A DNA stretch of 64,000 nucleotides from Dirofilaria immitis. Its lineage: Eukaryota > Nematoda > Chromadorea > Rhabditida > Onchocercidae. This document shows positions 39,206-51,600 of the stretch, one piece after another. A program made the translations under genes and the position numbers. The DNA lies in contig JAKNDB010000088.1 in the NCBI GenBank assembly GCA_024305405.1, positions 310,001 through 374,000 of the forward strand, written 5' to 3'. Numbering within the stretch: the stretch's first letter is position 1; each line of letters opens with the position of its first letter. The notes beneath the pieces were generated by a model that worked only from the letters and a program-made list of their open reading frames with translations, did not search any database and was not told the DNA's origin.

Positions 39206-39251
<46 letters not shown>

Positions 39252-40274
39252 GCTAAGGTTATTTGTTCATTTGCTAACGCTGTTGTTGATGGCTGAATAT
39301 TAAAATTTAACGAAAACAAAAACAAAAAGCGAAAAAAATTATAATTTAGCAGAAATTAGAAAAATAAAAAAGAAAATTTGCATATAAATTATTTTTCTTT
39401 TTATTATTAATTAAAAAGGAAAAGAAAAAAGAAAACAAATTATTAATTAATTTTTTTAATTATTATTTTTTTAGCACAAAATTTTTAGAAACATTTCCAG
39501 AATTGATTTAAAAATCTTATTTGATTACTGATAAATTAGTATTTGCTCATTTATTATTAAATGATATCAAAAAGTAAACAATTTTTATGTTGCTAATCTT
39601 ACAATCGAATTTCCTGATAGCAATTGTCGTTGTCGTTGTTGTTGTTGTTGTTGTAGTTGTTCTTGTTGTTGTTGCTGTTGTTGCAGTAGTAGTTGTTGCT
39701 GTTGTTGTTGTTGTAGTTGTTGTTGTTGTTGCAATTGTTGTTGTTGCAGTTGTTGTTGTTGTATTTGTTGTTGTTGTAGTTGTTGTTGTTGCAGTTGTTG
39801 TTGTTGTATTTGTTGTTGTTGTAGTTGTTCTTGTTGTTGTATTTGTTGTTGTTGTAGTTGTTGTTGTTGTAGTTGTTGTTGCTGTAATTGTTGTAGCTGT
39901 TCCTGTTGTTTTTGTTGTTGTGCTAATGCTGTAATCATTGTTATTTGTTGATTAATTGGTGATTGTGATACGATTGGCAAATTTTCAATCAATGTTGGAC
40001 GAATTTGTGACATTCCCATTTGATGTGATATCAATGGTACTATTGATTTCGTTGCAACTAATTGTGTCGTCAACGGTGATAATCTGTTATTCAATCGATT
40101 TGATATTTGCATAACCTAAAAATGAAGAAATTATCAAAATATATCTTATCAAGGATATACATATATATATATATCAAAAAAAAAAAAGAAAGGTTCATTA
40201 TTTACATATTTTTTACTTAATTATATCAATATAATGATATAGAAATGAATTATAGCTAATATGATTTAAGTATA

Positions 40275-40352
<78 letters not shown>

Positions 40353-40548
40353 TACTACTTTTTTTTCTCTGTTCATTAATAAAACATAGTAATAAAATAT
40401 TACTTCATTTTATACAATACAATACATATCTTAAAGAAATCTTGAATTCGTTGAGGTTTTCGTATCGGATCCGAATCATTCGGTACGATTTGTAATAAAT
40501 TTTTCGTAACTCATCATCCAATGCATCAAATAAATGAAATGTTTCCAT
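37350..40548 (-). CDS. Gln-rich protein with C-terminal ShKT domain
   Basis: Minus-strand exons: 40548-40421 (or to 40426), 40115-39603, 39292-39173, 38859-38735, 38317-38202 and 37465-37350, about 370 residues. Seen: a short N-terminus (METFHLFDALDDELRK), a Leu/Ile/Ser-rich region, about 100 residues dominated by Gln with LQQQQ heptad-like blocks, two tandem copies of a PSTTALANEQITLAK-plus-polyQ exon, then SMERFIQTLPSNEIQQVF, a basic segment, and a final exon with six cysteines spaced C-x8-C-x6-C-x12-C-x3-C-x2-C. That spacing, with Asp after the first cysteine and Thr before the fifth, matches the ShKT domain of secreted nematode proteins. No signal peptide is visible in the first exon, which is odd for a disulphide domain. 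All phases agree. An acceptor lies 15 bases before the ATG. Exon 1 has two competing frames. Confidence 0.72.
38808..39660. repeat. ~430-bp tandem duplication of exon plus intron
   Basis: The block running from the polyQ coding run through the PSTTALANE coding segment, the intron and the next LLSGNSI coding segment occurs twice, offset by about 430 bp (acceptors at 38860 and 39293; donors at 39171 and 39601). Copies differ by only a few substitutions and A-run length changes, so the duplication is recent. The breakpoints lie in the CAA/CAG run. Because exon ends are phase 0, the duplication adds 40 codons in frame. Confidence 0.9.
40266..40357. repeat. (ATT)n microsatellite in intron
   Basis: About 27 uninterrupted ATT triplets ending ACTACTACT, inside the first intron of the Gln-rich gene. 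Confidence 0.9.
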
Positions 40549-40734
40549 TTTGAATTGATTTACCTGAAAATATCCATCCTATATATTTATATTTACATAT
40601 ATATATATATATACATATATTATAATAAATATTTAATCTTTCGATAATTTCCATATTTATATTAATAATATTTTTAAAGGAAAAAAAAATTATAAATAAT
40701 TTTAAAAAGAAAAATTCATACCAAATGATTAATG

Positions 40735-40985
40735 CATTTATTGTCTATGAATTTATTTTATATGCATTTTATTGTATGCGCATTTTATTGTACACGCATT
40801 TTATTGCACATATATTTTACGGCACATGCATTTTATTGCATGTGTATTTTATTTTAATATGCATTTTTATTTTTATCTACATTTTATTGCACATGCATTT
40901 TATTGTTCATGTATTTTGTTGCATGTACATTTTATTGTTGTACATATATTTTATTGTATGCGCATTTTTATTTTACTTGTTTATT
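40735..40985. repeat. ~18-bp tandem repeat
   Basis: Units of GCATTTTATTGCACATGCAT with TGTATGC and TACACGC variants, about 13 copies. The plus-strand open frames across it (His/Phe/Ile-rich) are artefacts. Confidence 0.85.
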
Positions 40986-41904
40986 TGTAACAAAAACGAT
41001 TGATAATTGAGCACATTTCAATTAAATATTTATTTAACATATGCAAAAGTATAATAATTCAATAACAACAACAATTTTTCTTTTCATATACTAGTAAGAT
41101 TATTTCCAACCGTTTAATTATTATTCGATTAATTAGTAATTAATTTAATTACTATAATTAATAAAAGTATATTTAGCAAATAATAGTATTTGATTATTTG
41201 ATTTGTTGCTAATTAGCGTTTATAAATTACTGATTATGCAAAAAAATTTATATATGCCGAAAAAAATTGATGTATATTTGGTTTTGAAAAAAAATTTAAT
41301 TATATGATTATTTTTCTAATTAAGTTTAAACAGATAAGATAACAGATTACTGCTTTTATTTACAAAATTACTAATTAATTAAGTAACTATTATCAGTATA
41401 TTAATTTAAATCGAAAAAATCAAAAATCGAAATGAAAATATTTCCAAAGTATATCAATTCTTTGGTAACAAAAAAGAAAAGAATATTAAAAATTGAATGT
41501 TTGAAATTTTAATTGATTAATATAAAAGAATATTTGATTAAAAACGAGTTATAAATTCGTTTATCATTAAATTTTGCTCATTAATCAATTTTGTTAATAT
41601 CATATCTGATCAATACTAACAATTAATAAATATTCTGTGTACTGATAACTAATAATATATGAAAACTTAATTACTAATAATTAATAAATAAACGCTTCTG
41701 TTAATTAAAAATCAATTAATTGAGTAATATATTTGTTATTTACTTTGTTTAATAAAATTTCATATAATCAATTTACAATTTTATTACAGCATCTATTTAA
41801 ATTCTCGATTATTATACTAAATTGATCACTCTATGGCAAAAAAGAAAAACCTAAAATATGGCAAATAATTTTTTCAAAATTTGCTGATAATCAATCTTAT
41901 TACA

Positions 41905-42487
41905 AGTATTATTATTATTGTTGTTATTGTTATTGTTGTTGCTATTATTGTTTGAGAAAAAAGAAAGTGGGGAAAATTTCATTCACAATGTAAAAATAGG
42001 AATATTATTGTTGCTATTATAATTATCGTTATTGTTGTTGCTATTATTGTTTGAGAAAAAAGAAAGTGAGAAAAATTTCATTCACAATGTAAAAATAGGA
42101 ATATTATTGGTGCTATTATAATTATCGTTATTGTTGTTGCTATTATTGTTTAAGAAAAAAGAAAGTGGGAAAAATTTCATTCACAATGTAAAAATAGGAA
42201 TATTATTGTTGCTATTATAATTATCGTTATTGTTGTTGCTATTATTGTTTGAGAAAAAAGAAAGTGAGAAAAATTTCATTCACAATGTAAAAATAGGAAT
42301 ATTATTGGTGCTATTATAATTATCGTTATTGTTGTTGCTATTATTGTTTAAGAAAAAAGAAAGTGGGAAAAATTTCATTCACAATGTAAAAATAGGAATA
42401 TTATTGTTGCTATTATAATTATCGTTATTGTTGTTGCTATTATTGTTTGAGAAAAAAGAAAGTGAGAAAAATTTCACTCACAATGTA
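41905..42487. repeat. 99-bp array with 198-bp higher-order unit
   Basis: Copies start at 42001, 42100, 42199, 42298 and 42397, with a partial copy before. Alternate copies share variants: ATTGTTGCT with TTTGAG and AGTGAG, versus ATTGGTGCT with TTTAAG and AGTGGG. The true repeat unit is therefore a 198-bp dimer, copied two and a half times almost without change. This implies a recent expansion. Confidence 0.93.
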
Positions 42488-43717
42488 TAACTTTATGAAT
42501 AGGAATAATCAATAAGATTAAATAAAATTTGTGTTATTAGCAGGAAAATATCGGAAATTAAATTGATGGAATATCATTGCATAATATTTAATTAAATACT
42601 GAAAATACTCTTTAATTTTTAATATTTAATCTAATCGAATATAAATTAATATCCGAAATTTATTTATTATTTTACTGAAAATTAACAAAAACTACGAATG
42701 GCAATGTTTAGATAATTCAATCATTTTCACGTTTTTGACGTGAAATCAAAATTTTTTTTTGCGCTATGAAGTGACGCATATTTGTAAATAAATGATTATA
42801 ATTTCCAGTTTTTTCGTTTTTATTTTTAATATTTTCGATTGTCAAATTTTCTTGAAGCGAATATTTTTCGCTTCAAATTTTGCTATTTACAAATTTGAGA
42901 AATAAACTTTTTTGTTTCGATTGTATTAATTATATGTAAATAAAATAAGTGGTAAAACTGGATTTCAACAAACAAATTTGAACTTAAACTTTTCAAACTT
43001 GTAAAACTCGTTTTAACGACAAATTAATAATGTATCATCATGAATGAATGTTTAATGCTCGTTTATCAATTTCTATTTTCATTATGAAACTAGTATGGTA
43101 ACATTTATCAACTTTTCCTTAATTTCATCCAGATATGATATGATTTATGAGAATAATAAAATCAATCAATATTTCCTATATTTTAGCATTGTAAATTATT
43201 AAAATAATAAAATGAAATATACAAAAAAAAAAAATAAATTTTGTCGATTTATTTAATAAATTTTTTCAATTATTTTTTATTTTATTTTTTCCATTTATCA
43301 AATGATAATACTAATAATAACAAAAATTTTTATGCTTTTGTTTTGTTTTGTTTTTTAAATTCAATTTTTCTTTCTTTTGCAAAATATGTTTGTATTGTTT
43401 TTTGAAAAAAAAATAAATAAACAAATAAATAAAGAAAAAGAAAAAAATGAGAGAAAAGTTGACAAAAAAAATTATTCAAATAAATAAACAATTTATTAAT
43501 GTTTTTTTTTTTTCATACATTTAATAATTTGCTAATCGAATAATTTATATAAAATAAACAAATTAATATTACTCTTTTATTTTATTTATTTATTTACTTT
43601 TTCTCTCGTTGTTTTTCTCTCTTTTTTCTTAATTTATTTATTTTTATTTTCGAGAAGAAGAAATATAATTGATAGCATAACAAACAATCTAAGCAAATAA
43701 TTGTTTATTTAATCATA

Positions 43718-46276
43718 TCAATAATAAGATAAGCCATAAATTTTATTTTTAATAACAAGCTCCGTCTTAAAACGACGAACCGGTGGTGGTGGTGTTATCG
43801 GTTCCGGTTTATATCCTTCAATACCGTTTCGTTCAATACGGCATGGTGCTAACGGTATTGATTTGATCGATTTTACCCAAAATTCTTTTTGTGCCTTTAC
43901 CACAGTTGCTCTATAAAAAAAAAAAAAAGAAATATCAAGTTTAATTATTATTACAATTCATATAAACTAAAAATGTAACACTGATAAAATGGAAATGATA
44001 AAATGATAAACGAAAAAATAATAAAACCTATACTTTAATCATTTAAAAAAAATTGTTTTTTAAACATTTTTTAAAATAATATACTAAACATGTATAAGCT
44101 GATAAATAAGCAATGATAAAGTGATAATAAAAGCATCAATAAAATGATGATAAGATTGATAGAATAATTTTTTTATAACAAAAAAACGAAACATTATTAA
44201 AAGAATAAAAAATTATTCGATAAAATGTTTTGATTAAAAAAAAGTGATAATAAAATTTTATTATCAAAAAATTTTGTTGTCATATAAATTTTTATCTTCT
44301 AGGAAAATTATCATTCATTGATAAGCTTATTTTTAATAATATAATATTTAATGTATTTTTAATAATCGTTCAATTAATCAATGTACTAATATGTTTAATC
44401 AAATTAATCAATATACTAAAAAAAAAAACATAAACGAATGTTCAATACTTAATCAAATTAATCGATATACTAAAAAATGTTTAATTTTTAATCGAATTAA
44501 TCAACATACCGAATAGAAATACTTAATCGAATTAATCAATATACTAAAAAAGACATAAATAAATGTTTAATACTTAATTAAATTAATCAGTACACTAAAC
44601 AGAAATACTTAATCAAATTAATCAATATACTAAAAAAAGACATAAATAAATGTTTAATACTTAATCAAATTAATCAGTATACTAAATATCAGTAATGTAT
44701 ATTGGAATTTGAATAATTCTTTGTAATTAAATTAAACAAAAAAATATTTTACTTACACAAATTGTACATAATCATTATCATTTAAATCATTCTTCCACCA
44801 TAACTTAATTTGCTTCTTTTTTCATCATGCGAATGTGTTATCGAATCTTTGTAACGAAAACATTGCTGTTGCCATGAGCCATTATCATCCAATCGTAGAA
44901 ATTGTCCAACTCTTTAAAAAAAAACCGAAAGAAGAGAAGAGCGAGAGAGAGAGAGAGAGAAGAGACGGAGAGAGAAAGAGAGAGAGAAAAAACGAAAAAT
45001 ATTTTCTGTGTTAATTTTTGAAATTTTAAAATTCTTATCAATGCATATTAAATAAATAAATTTGCTAAATTTTTTCTTTAACAATAATTTTTATCATTTT
45101 ATCATTTTTTTTCAAAAATAATTTATAGCTTAATTGATAAGTTTTCTGTCTATAATTGATGATGGGAAAAAAAGATCGTTTTGTTTTTTTTTCTTTGAAA
45201 TTCAAACTAAAAAATTTTTTTAAATTATGCAATAATAATTAGCAATTAATAAAATATTAATTGCTAAAATTTCGAAAATAAAAATTAATATTTATTTACC
45301 TTTTACCACGATTTGGTCCTTTATAAGAAATTGGTTGCATAGCAAAACCACGAAAACGATCAGTACTTGTATTTCCTCTCAAAATTACTGTAATTATATT
45401 AACCACCAATCTTTTTTTTTTTTTTTAATTTTCTCATAGATTGTTAATTGGAAATTAAATAGATATATTAATATAGCATTAATATATATTCAATTAAAAT
45501 TATTTCCGCTTAAGCAATTTATTTGTTATCAAAATAATAAAATGTAAAAAATTTATTTTCATCAAATTAAAATTGAAAAAGTTTGAAATATTTTTTAAAT
45601 AATTAATGAAAAATAAGTAATTAAATACAAAATTAATTTTAAATTAATTAATAAAACAAACGCATAAGTATATCATGGATAAATTATTAATATATACATA
45701 TATTATATATCAATATTAATAAAACTAAAAACTTCAAGATATGCATTATCTAGAAATATATCGATTCGCAATAATTATTAACAAATTCAAATTAAAATTA
45801 TATTTCAAAAAATTAAATTACTTTAATAAAATTCATACTGTAATTATGTATAAAAATTTATATTCATATCATCAATAATTGTAAGAGATTAAATGATATA
45901 AAGCATACATTCAACAGGCTGATTTATCCAATAACATTTTTGCCGAACTTCAATACTGTACGGTGGTACAGTAAGCTAAAATAAAAAGAAATTTTAAAAA
46001 AAAAAAAAAAACGAAAAATAAATTTTTATATGAAATTATTTTTTTGAATAAAAAATTAATTACAGCAAAATTATGATTATTTGAAATTTAAAAAATATTT
46101 TATAGTATTTTAATTAATTTTTTTTTAACCAGGACCTGTAAACCACCTTGATGCTCAACCGCTTCCAGCGGATTCATCGATTCATAAACAGCTCGAAGAC
46201 ATGGTGCACCATCAGGCCAACTTATCACTGATACTATCAATGATAAGAATGTGAATAGTACTTGTGGAAAAGACAT
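43718..46276 (-). CDS. small secreted reeler-domain protein, frame broken
   Basis: Minus-strand exons: 46276-46136, 45975-45909, 45387-45300, 44911-44757 and 43910-43718, about 214 residues. Reeler domains occur in secreted animal and insect defence proteins and extracellular matrix proteins; the role here is unknown. Seen: a signal peptide (residues 1 to about 18, FTFLSLIVSVIS), mature start WPDGAPC, the short VPPYSIEVRQKCYW strand, LILRGNTSTDRFRGFAMQ (matching the family's FRGF core), SITHSH, LWWKNDLNDNDYVQFVATVV, then a Pro/Lys tail ending IYGLSYY. Exon 4 as written stops at a TAA after GGRMI. One extra A in the six-base run at 44817-44822 restores the family's Trp-rich strand and the phase into exon 5. 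The exon 1 donor is weak (GTCCTG); GTTAAA six bases later would also keep frame. An acceptor AG at 46300-46301 lies 23 bases before the ATG. Confidence 0.85.
44360..44695. repeat. AATCAAATTAATCAATATACT tandem repeat
   Basis: Within the last intron of the reeler gene, about seven diverged units built on TTAATCAAATTAATCAATAT, then ACTAAAAAAGACATAAATAA and ATGTTTAATAC. Two longer blocks (about 44515-44600 and 44600-44690) repeat as dimers. Confidence 0.75.
44940..44990 (+). repeat. (GA)n purine tract in intron
   Basis: AGAGAGAGAGAG run of about 50 bases. On the coding (minus) strand it is the pyrimidine-rich lead-in about 30 bases before the exon 4 acceptor, so it may help splicing. Confidence 0.85.
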
Positions 46277-47009
46277 CCAAAGATGTAAAATAATTTGTTC
46301 TAAAAATATGCATTAAAATAAAAATTCAATATAACGTCATTTTTCGTAACGTTAATCATTATATATTAATATTGACATGAATTTCCACTCACGTAATTTA
46401 TAGATTATATGATAATAGTACTCTAATCGTTCACGTATAAAATACACGTAATTTACGTTAGATAGGATTCAATTGCTATTAGAGATGGGATGCTTCTATG
46501 ATTGATATGGATCATAATTAGAAATCAATGACTTCTATCAAAAAGAAATAAATTTAAAACAATTTAAAAATTAGTAACAGATATATATACAAATATTAAA
46601 ACAATTCGAGAAAGAAAAATTAGCATTGATAAGTGATAATAAATAGTTATTCATGAACATTATTTTGGTAAGTGATAATGGATAATAATTATAATTAACA
46701 TTAATTATAGTCATAATTTATCAATTAAAATACTACAATTGAACTTATCACCATCTACTATCACGCATTAATTTCATTATCATCAATAAAATTTTGAGAA
46801 TTTTAAAATCCTAAAAAATTATTACAAATATTTTGTTTAAACATTTTTGACTATCCCGAATTAATTAGAGCAAACTCAAAAGGATTTTATCATTTAGAAA
46901 TAAGAAATCATATCTTTGAAAGTATTATAAATCAATTAATCAATAATATTTTCTATGTTATTTATAATTTCCATGTATTTCAATCAAGAATATTATTAAA
47001 TTGATAAAA

Positions 47010-47505
47010 CGATGATGAAATAATTGCCGATAAAATTATTGATTAATAAATCGAGAACGAAATAATTATCAACACATTTATCGGCAAATTTATCAATAAA
47101 TTAACCAAAAATAAAATAATTCATGCAAAATTATTAATTAATAGATCGAAAATGAAATAATTGCCAACAAAAATGATTAATTAATAAATCAAGAATGAAA
47201 TAGTTCTCACAAAATTATCAATTAATAAGTTGAAAATGTAGTAATTCTCGACAAAATTATTAATTAATCAAAAATTAAATAATTATCAACAAAAATGATT
47301 AATTAATAAGTCGAGAATGAAATAATTACTGATAAAATCGATAATTAATAAGCCAAGAATGAAATAATTGCTGACAAAATTATTAATTAATAAGTTGAAA
47401 ATGAAATAATTATTAACAAATTTATCAATAAATAAATTGAAAATTATTAATTAGAAAATTGAAAATGAAATAACTGTCAACAAAATTATCAATAAATAAA
47501 TCGAG
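47010..47505. repeat. ~48-bp tandem repeat, ~10 copies
   Basis: Units of AAAATTATTAATTAATAAGT, then CGAGAATGAAATAATTATCAA, strongly diverged and with indels. Confidence 0.85.
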
Positions 47506-48120
47506 AAATTGATATAATTATCAATGAGAAGTAAACGAAGTGAAACCGATGACAGATAGAAGTAAATGTGTAAAATGTGAAATTTTCAACAAATCAAATT
47601 TAAACAAAATTTCAGCCGGTTTGATCAATGAAAAAGATGCTAAAAAAAAATACCGATGATATTCTCATCAAATATCATCGCCTTTCCAATTTCCTACGTA
47701 CATATATTATCACAAAACTATTTCCTATCAAAATGATTTATTTTTTTTCAAAGTTTCGTTTCGTTTTTTTTTCGTCAAATTTTTAATCATATAAGTAATT
47801 AAATATAATATAAATAATTTAAGTAAAAAAAATTTCGAATTTTCATTACAAATAATTCAATCATTTCATCGATGTGTATTATCAGTTGATAATAAAAAAA
47901 TGCAAAAGAATTGTTTAGATATTATTAATTAATTGATAAAACGAATAGAATGAGAAGGAATAATAATTATTAATTATGAAAATATTCGATTTGTAATAAA
48001 ATTAAAAATTAAACTTAATTTTATCAAAATTATTCTTACAATTTCAAATTTTATTTCATAAAATAAAAAGAGTTTCGATAATTTTATAATTAAAATTTAA
48101 CGCAATTATTTAGTAATACT

Positions 48121-48210
48121 CAATTCCAATATTTTGTATTGTTCAATTCCAATATTTTGTATTGTTCAATTCCAATATTTTATGTTATTCAATTCAAATG
48201 TTTTATATTA
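48121..48210. repeat. 23-bp tandem repeat, 4 copies
   Basis: Three exact copies (from 48121, 48144 and 48167) of a unit beginning CAATTCCAATATTTTGTATT, then a diverged fourth. Confidence 0.9.
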
Positions 48211-50704
48211 CGGAAATAATTTAAAATTTTTAGCAATTGCTAATACTAAAAAGAAAAAAATAAAATAAAAAAATCGAAGTAATTTTTAATTATTTTTTAT
48301 TATTGCAATTCCGATATATTTATTGCATTAATCTCGAAATTGACGCAAAATTAATTCTTTTTACACGTTGTGAATTATTTTTGCACACGTTTCATACGTT
48401 TAATTTAATACATGAAATGATAGAAAAAATTTAAAAATAAAATTCGAAAAAAAAAGAAATTGAAATAATTATGATTTTATTATACGATTCCAATCATATT
48501 ATTAAAATTAAAAATATTTTTTAAAAAAAAGAAGAAAAATCTTTAATAAACTGATAATTTGATATTTGAAATGATAAGAATTTTACACCTACTCCTAGTT
48601 TGATAAATATTTTAATCAATTATTTAAAAACTTGTTTAAACTAATTAATTTTGAAATAAATAAGCAATAATTCGAGATTAATTAATTTGATATTACTTAT
48701 TGCTACTAGATACATGATAACTAAAGCAAATTTTTGTAATCAAAATGATATCATTTTGAGTATGAATTGAATTTCAATTCATAAATGATTAAATTTCTGT
48801 AAGCAAAATAAACTGATAGCTGATATTTGATTAATTAATTAATTAATCAATTAATCAAATTTAATATATTATAAACAGATGCAAGAAATAACAATGCATG
48901 TAAAGAATAAATATCATTTTTATGCGAAAATTTTCGTAATCATATATCGAAAATATTTAATCAATCGAAAAAATTATCATAATTATCACATGACATTTTA
49001 CATTACTTATAATGCGTATCGTGGAGTAAAATTCTATTTCGAATTTATTTTCCATTTCGAATTAAATTTTAATGTAAAATTTTAAAGCGAAAATTATTTA
49101 ACAAATGATTTATGATCGATTGTTCCATTTCAAATAGCTAAAGAATCAGTGATAATATCAATAGTCATTGAATAAATAATCATTCAATCAAATAGTAAAT
49201 ATAATTTTATTGCTTATAAAATTCGATTTTCATTTTATATTTGATTTTTGTTATTTTGATATTTCATTTCCGATACAATACTAATTATTTCATGCATAAA
49301 GAATAGTTTATAAATTTTATCATGAAATTAATTTTTGTTTTGAATTCTAATTTAATTATACAAATATGTTGTTGATTCATTTGATGTGTAAATTATCAAA
49401 GAAAAAGATTGATCAAAATATGTCAATATTATGGAATAAACTCGAATTGTTCAATCATAAATCAAATTTGATCATATATCAATTTCAATTAAATTTATCA
49501 CTATTGCATGAAATGGATCGGATTACTTTTTTTTTTAATATTTTGATATTTCATTTCCAATGCATAGAAAATAGATCAAATTGAATCATATGCATTAGTG
49601 CTACAAAATATCACGAATCCTCTTATCATTGATCAAAATAAATCAATTTAAATTAAACTATCATTTTCTTAAAATTCCAAAACGTTCTATTTTATTTTAT
49701 TGAAAAGATATTTTGCATAGTAATTTTTGCTTATTTTTTTTTTACTAATCATTAATTAATTTTTGTGGCCGTTTATTTATTTCTTTGTATTTAATAAAAT
49801 TTTGAAAATATCAGTGATAAATTGATAAATAAAAATTGCTAACTTTCTAAATGATAAAAGATAAGAAGAAAAAAAAGGGAACGAATTGGCATAAACTTGA
49901 AAAAGGAAGAAAATAAACAGAAGGAATGATAAAAAAAATAAATATCTCAAAAATGATAATTTAAACATATCTTTGATCTTTGATATATTATATATTGTAA
50001 AAAAAAATTACTTTTTAAAGGAAATCAAAATTAAATCGATAGATAATTTTTGATAATATCAAAACAAAAAAGAGACAAAGAGAGAGAGAAAAAATGGATT
50101 TTGTAAAATAAAATTAATTAAAAAAATATTCACTTTGATTTTTAGTATAAAAAAGCTATCAATTTTGTTGATAAATAAAAGCGAAAAAAAGGATGATCAA
50201 GATTTGTGTTTTTTTTTCGACATTCGTATATCGAGAGTTTTAACTCTGTTCGACAAGTTCTGATATCGAGAATTGTAATTTTATACAGCAATATTTCAAT
50301 ATCCGCTTATTAGGTATTATTTAATCATTACTCATTTACTTAATATTTATTTAAAACACTGAAGTTACTTTGAAAACAATTTAATATAAAGTTTTAGTTT
50401 GATTTATTTTAATTTCAAGAATATTGTTGGGTTTATTGAATGAAGCCAAATATGTCTTATTTAATTTTATATTAATATTAATTTGAAATTTGCAAAATTA
50501 GTTTCTTATAATAACTTTAACCTTTAACTTATTAAATTATCATTTTGATATTTTTCATGACCAATATGCAAAATAATTGATATATGACTTTCGGATAATT
50601 AATTACTAGCAATGTCAATTATTTTTCAATTATATTTTAATATTATAATTGATAGTAATAAAATCAATTGAAGTTTGAATTTCAGACATTTATTTTTTCA
50701 AAGG

Positions 50705-50762
50705 TTCATTATTATTATTATTACTATTATTGTTAATACTATTATTATTATTATTATTACTA

Positions 50763-50793
<31 letters not shown>

Positions 50794-50818
50794 CATTATT
50801 ATTATTATTGTTATTGTC
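50705..50818. repeat. interrupted (ATT)n microsatellite
   Basis: About 37 triplets of ATT with ACT, GTT and ATC interruptions. Confidence 0.9.
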
Positions 50819-51047
50819 AAAATAACAAAATATTTTTTTCCATAATTCATTTTATATAGATTTTTCATGAATTATGAAAAATTTTTAAATCATTTTATTT
50901 ATTATTCATAAAATTTTTTTGTTGTTTTTTTTCTTTGAAATTTAAAAATTAAACAATTCTGTTTTCTCATTTATGTACTTTTAATGAAAGTTTGTTATTG
51001 TAAAAATATATAAAAATTATTTCATTTCATTTTCAAAAAAAAAAGGG

Positions 51048-51600
51048 AAATGCTAAATAATATGAAATATTTGAATTGAATAGTACTAAATAATATGAAA
51101 TATTTGAATTGAATAGTACTAAATAATATAAAATATAATAATATGAAATGTTTGAATTGAGTATTGGTAGATAATATGAAATATTTGAATTGAGCACTGC
51201 TAAATAATATGGAATATTTGAATTGAGTAGTACTAAGTAATACGAATATTTGAAATGAGTATTGCTATATAATATGGAATATTGGAATTGAATAATATTA
51301 AATAATAATATAGCATTGCTATGTAAAATGAAATATTTGAATTGAATAGTATTAAATATTTGAATTGAGTGATTCTAAATAATAATATAGTGCTGCCTGA
51401 ATAATATGAAATATCTGAATTGAGTATTGCTGAATAATATAAAATATTGGAATTGAGTATTGCTGAATAATATAAAATATTGGAAGTGAGTATTGCTGAA
51501 TAATATAAAATATTGGAATTGAGTATTGCTGAATAATATAAAATATTGGAATTGAGTATTACTAAATGATACGAAACATTTGAATTGAGTACTAAAATTG
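51048..51600. repeat. 33-bp tandem repeat, ~16 copies
   Basis: Units of AATAATATGAAATATTTGAA followed by TTGAGTATTGCTG. Copies at about 51400-51570 are nearly identical and exactly 33 bp, which makes a spurious minus-strand frame of 11-residue FSNTQFQYFIL repeats. Confidence 0.9.

Larger units (their letters stand above)
40566..43717. other. intergenic, two tandem arrays
   Basis: Lies between two minus-strand genes, so it includes the Gln-rich gene promoter and the reeler gene 3' flank. It contains the arrays at 40735-40985 and 41905-42487. No exon was found upstream of the Gln-rich gene that would supply a signal peptide. Confidence 0.5.

Noticed and set aside
39587..39934. Plus-strand poly-Val frame
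   Set aside because: It is the antisense shadow of the Gln-rich exon on the minus strand.
48879..49082. 68-residue plus-strand frame after a weak acceptor
   Set aside because: Tyr/Phe/Asn-rich, no third-position bias and no second exon. Expected by chance in DNA of this composition.
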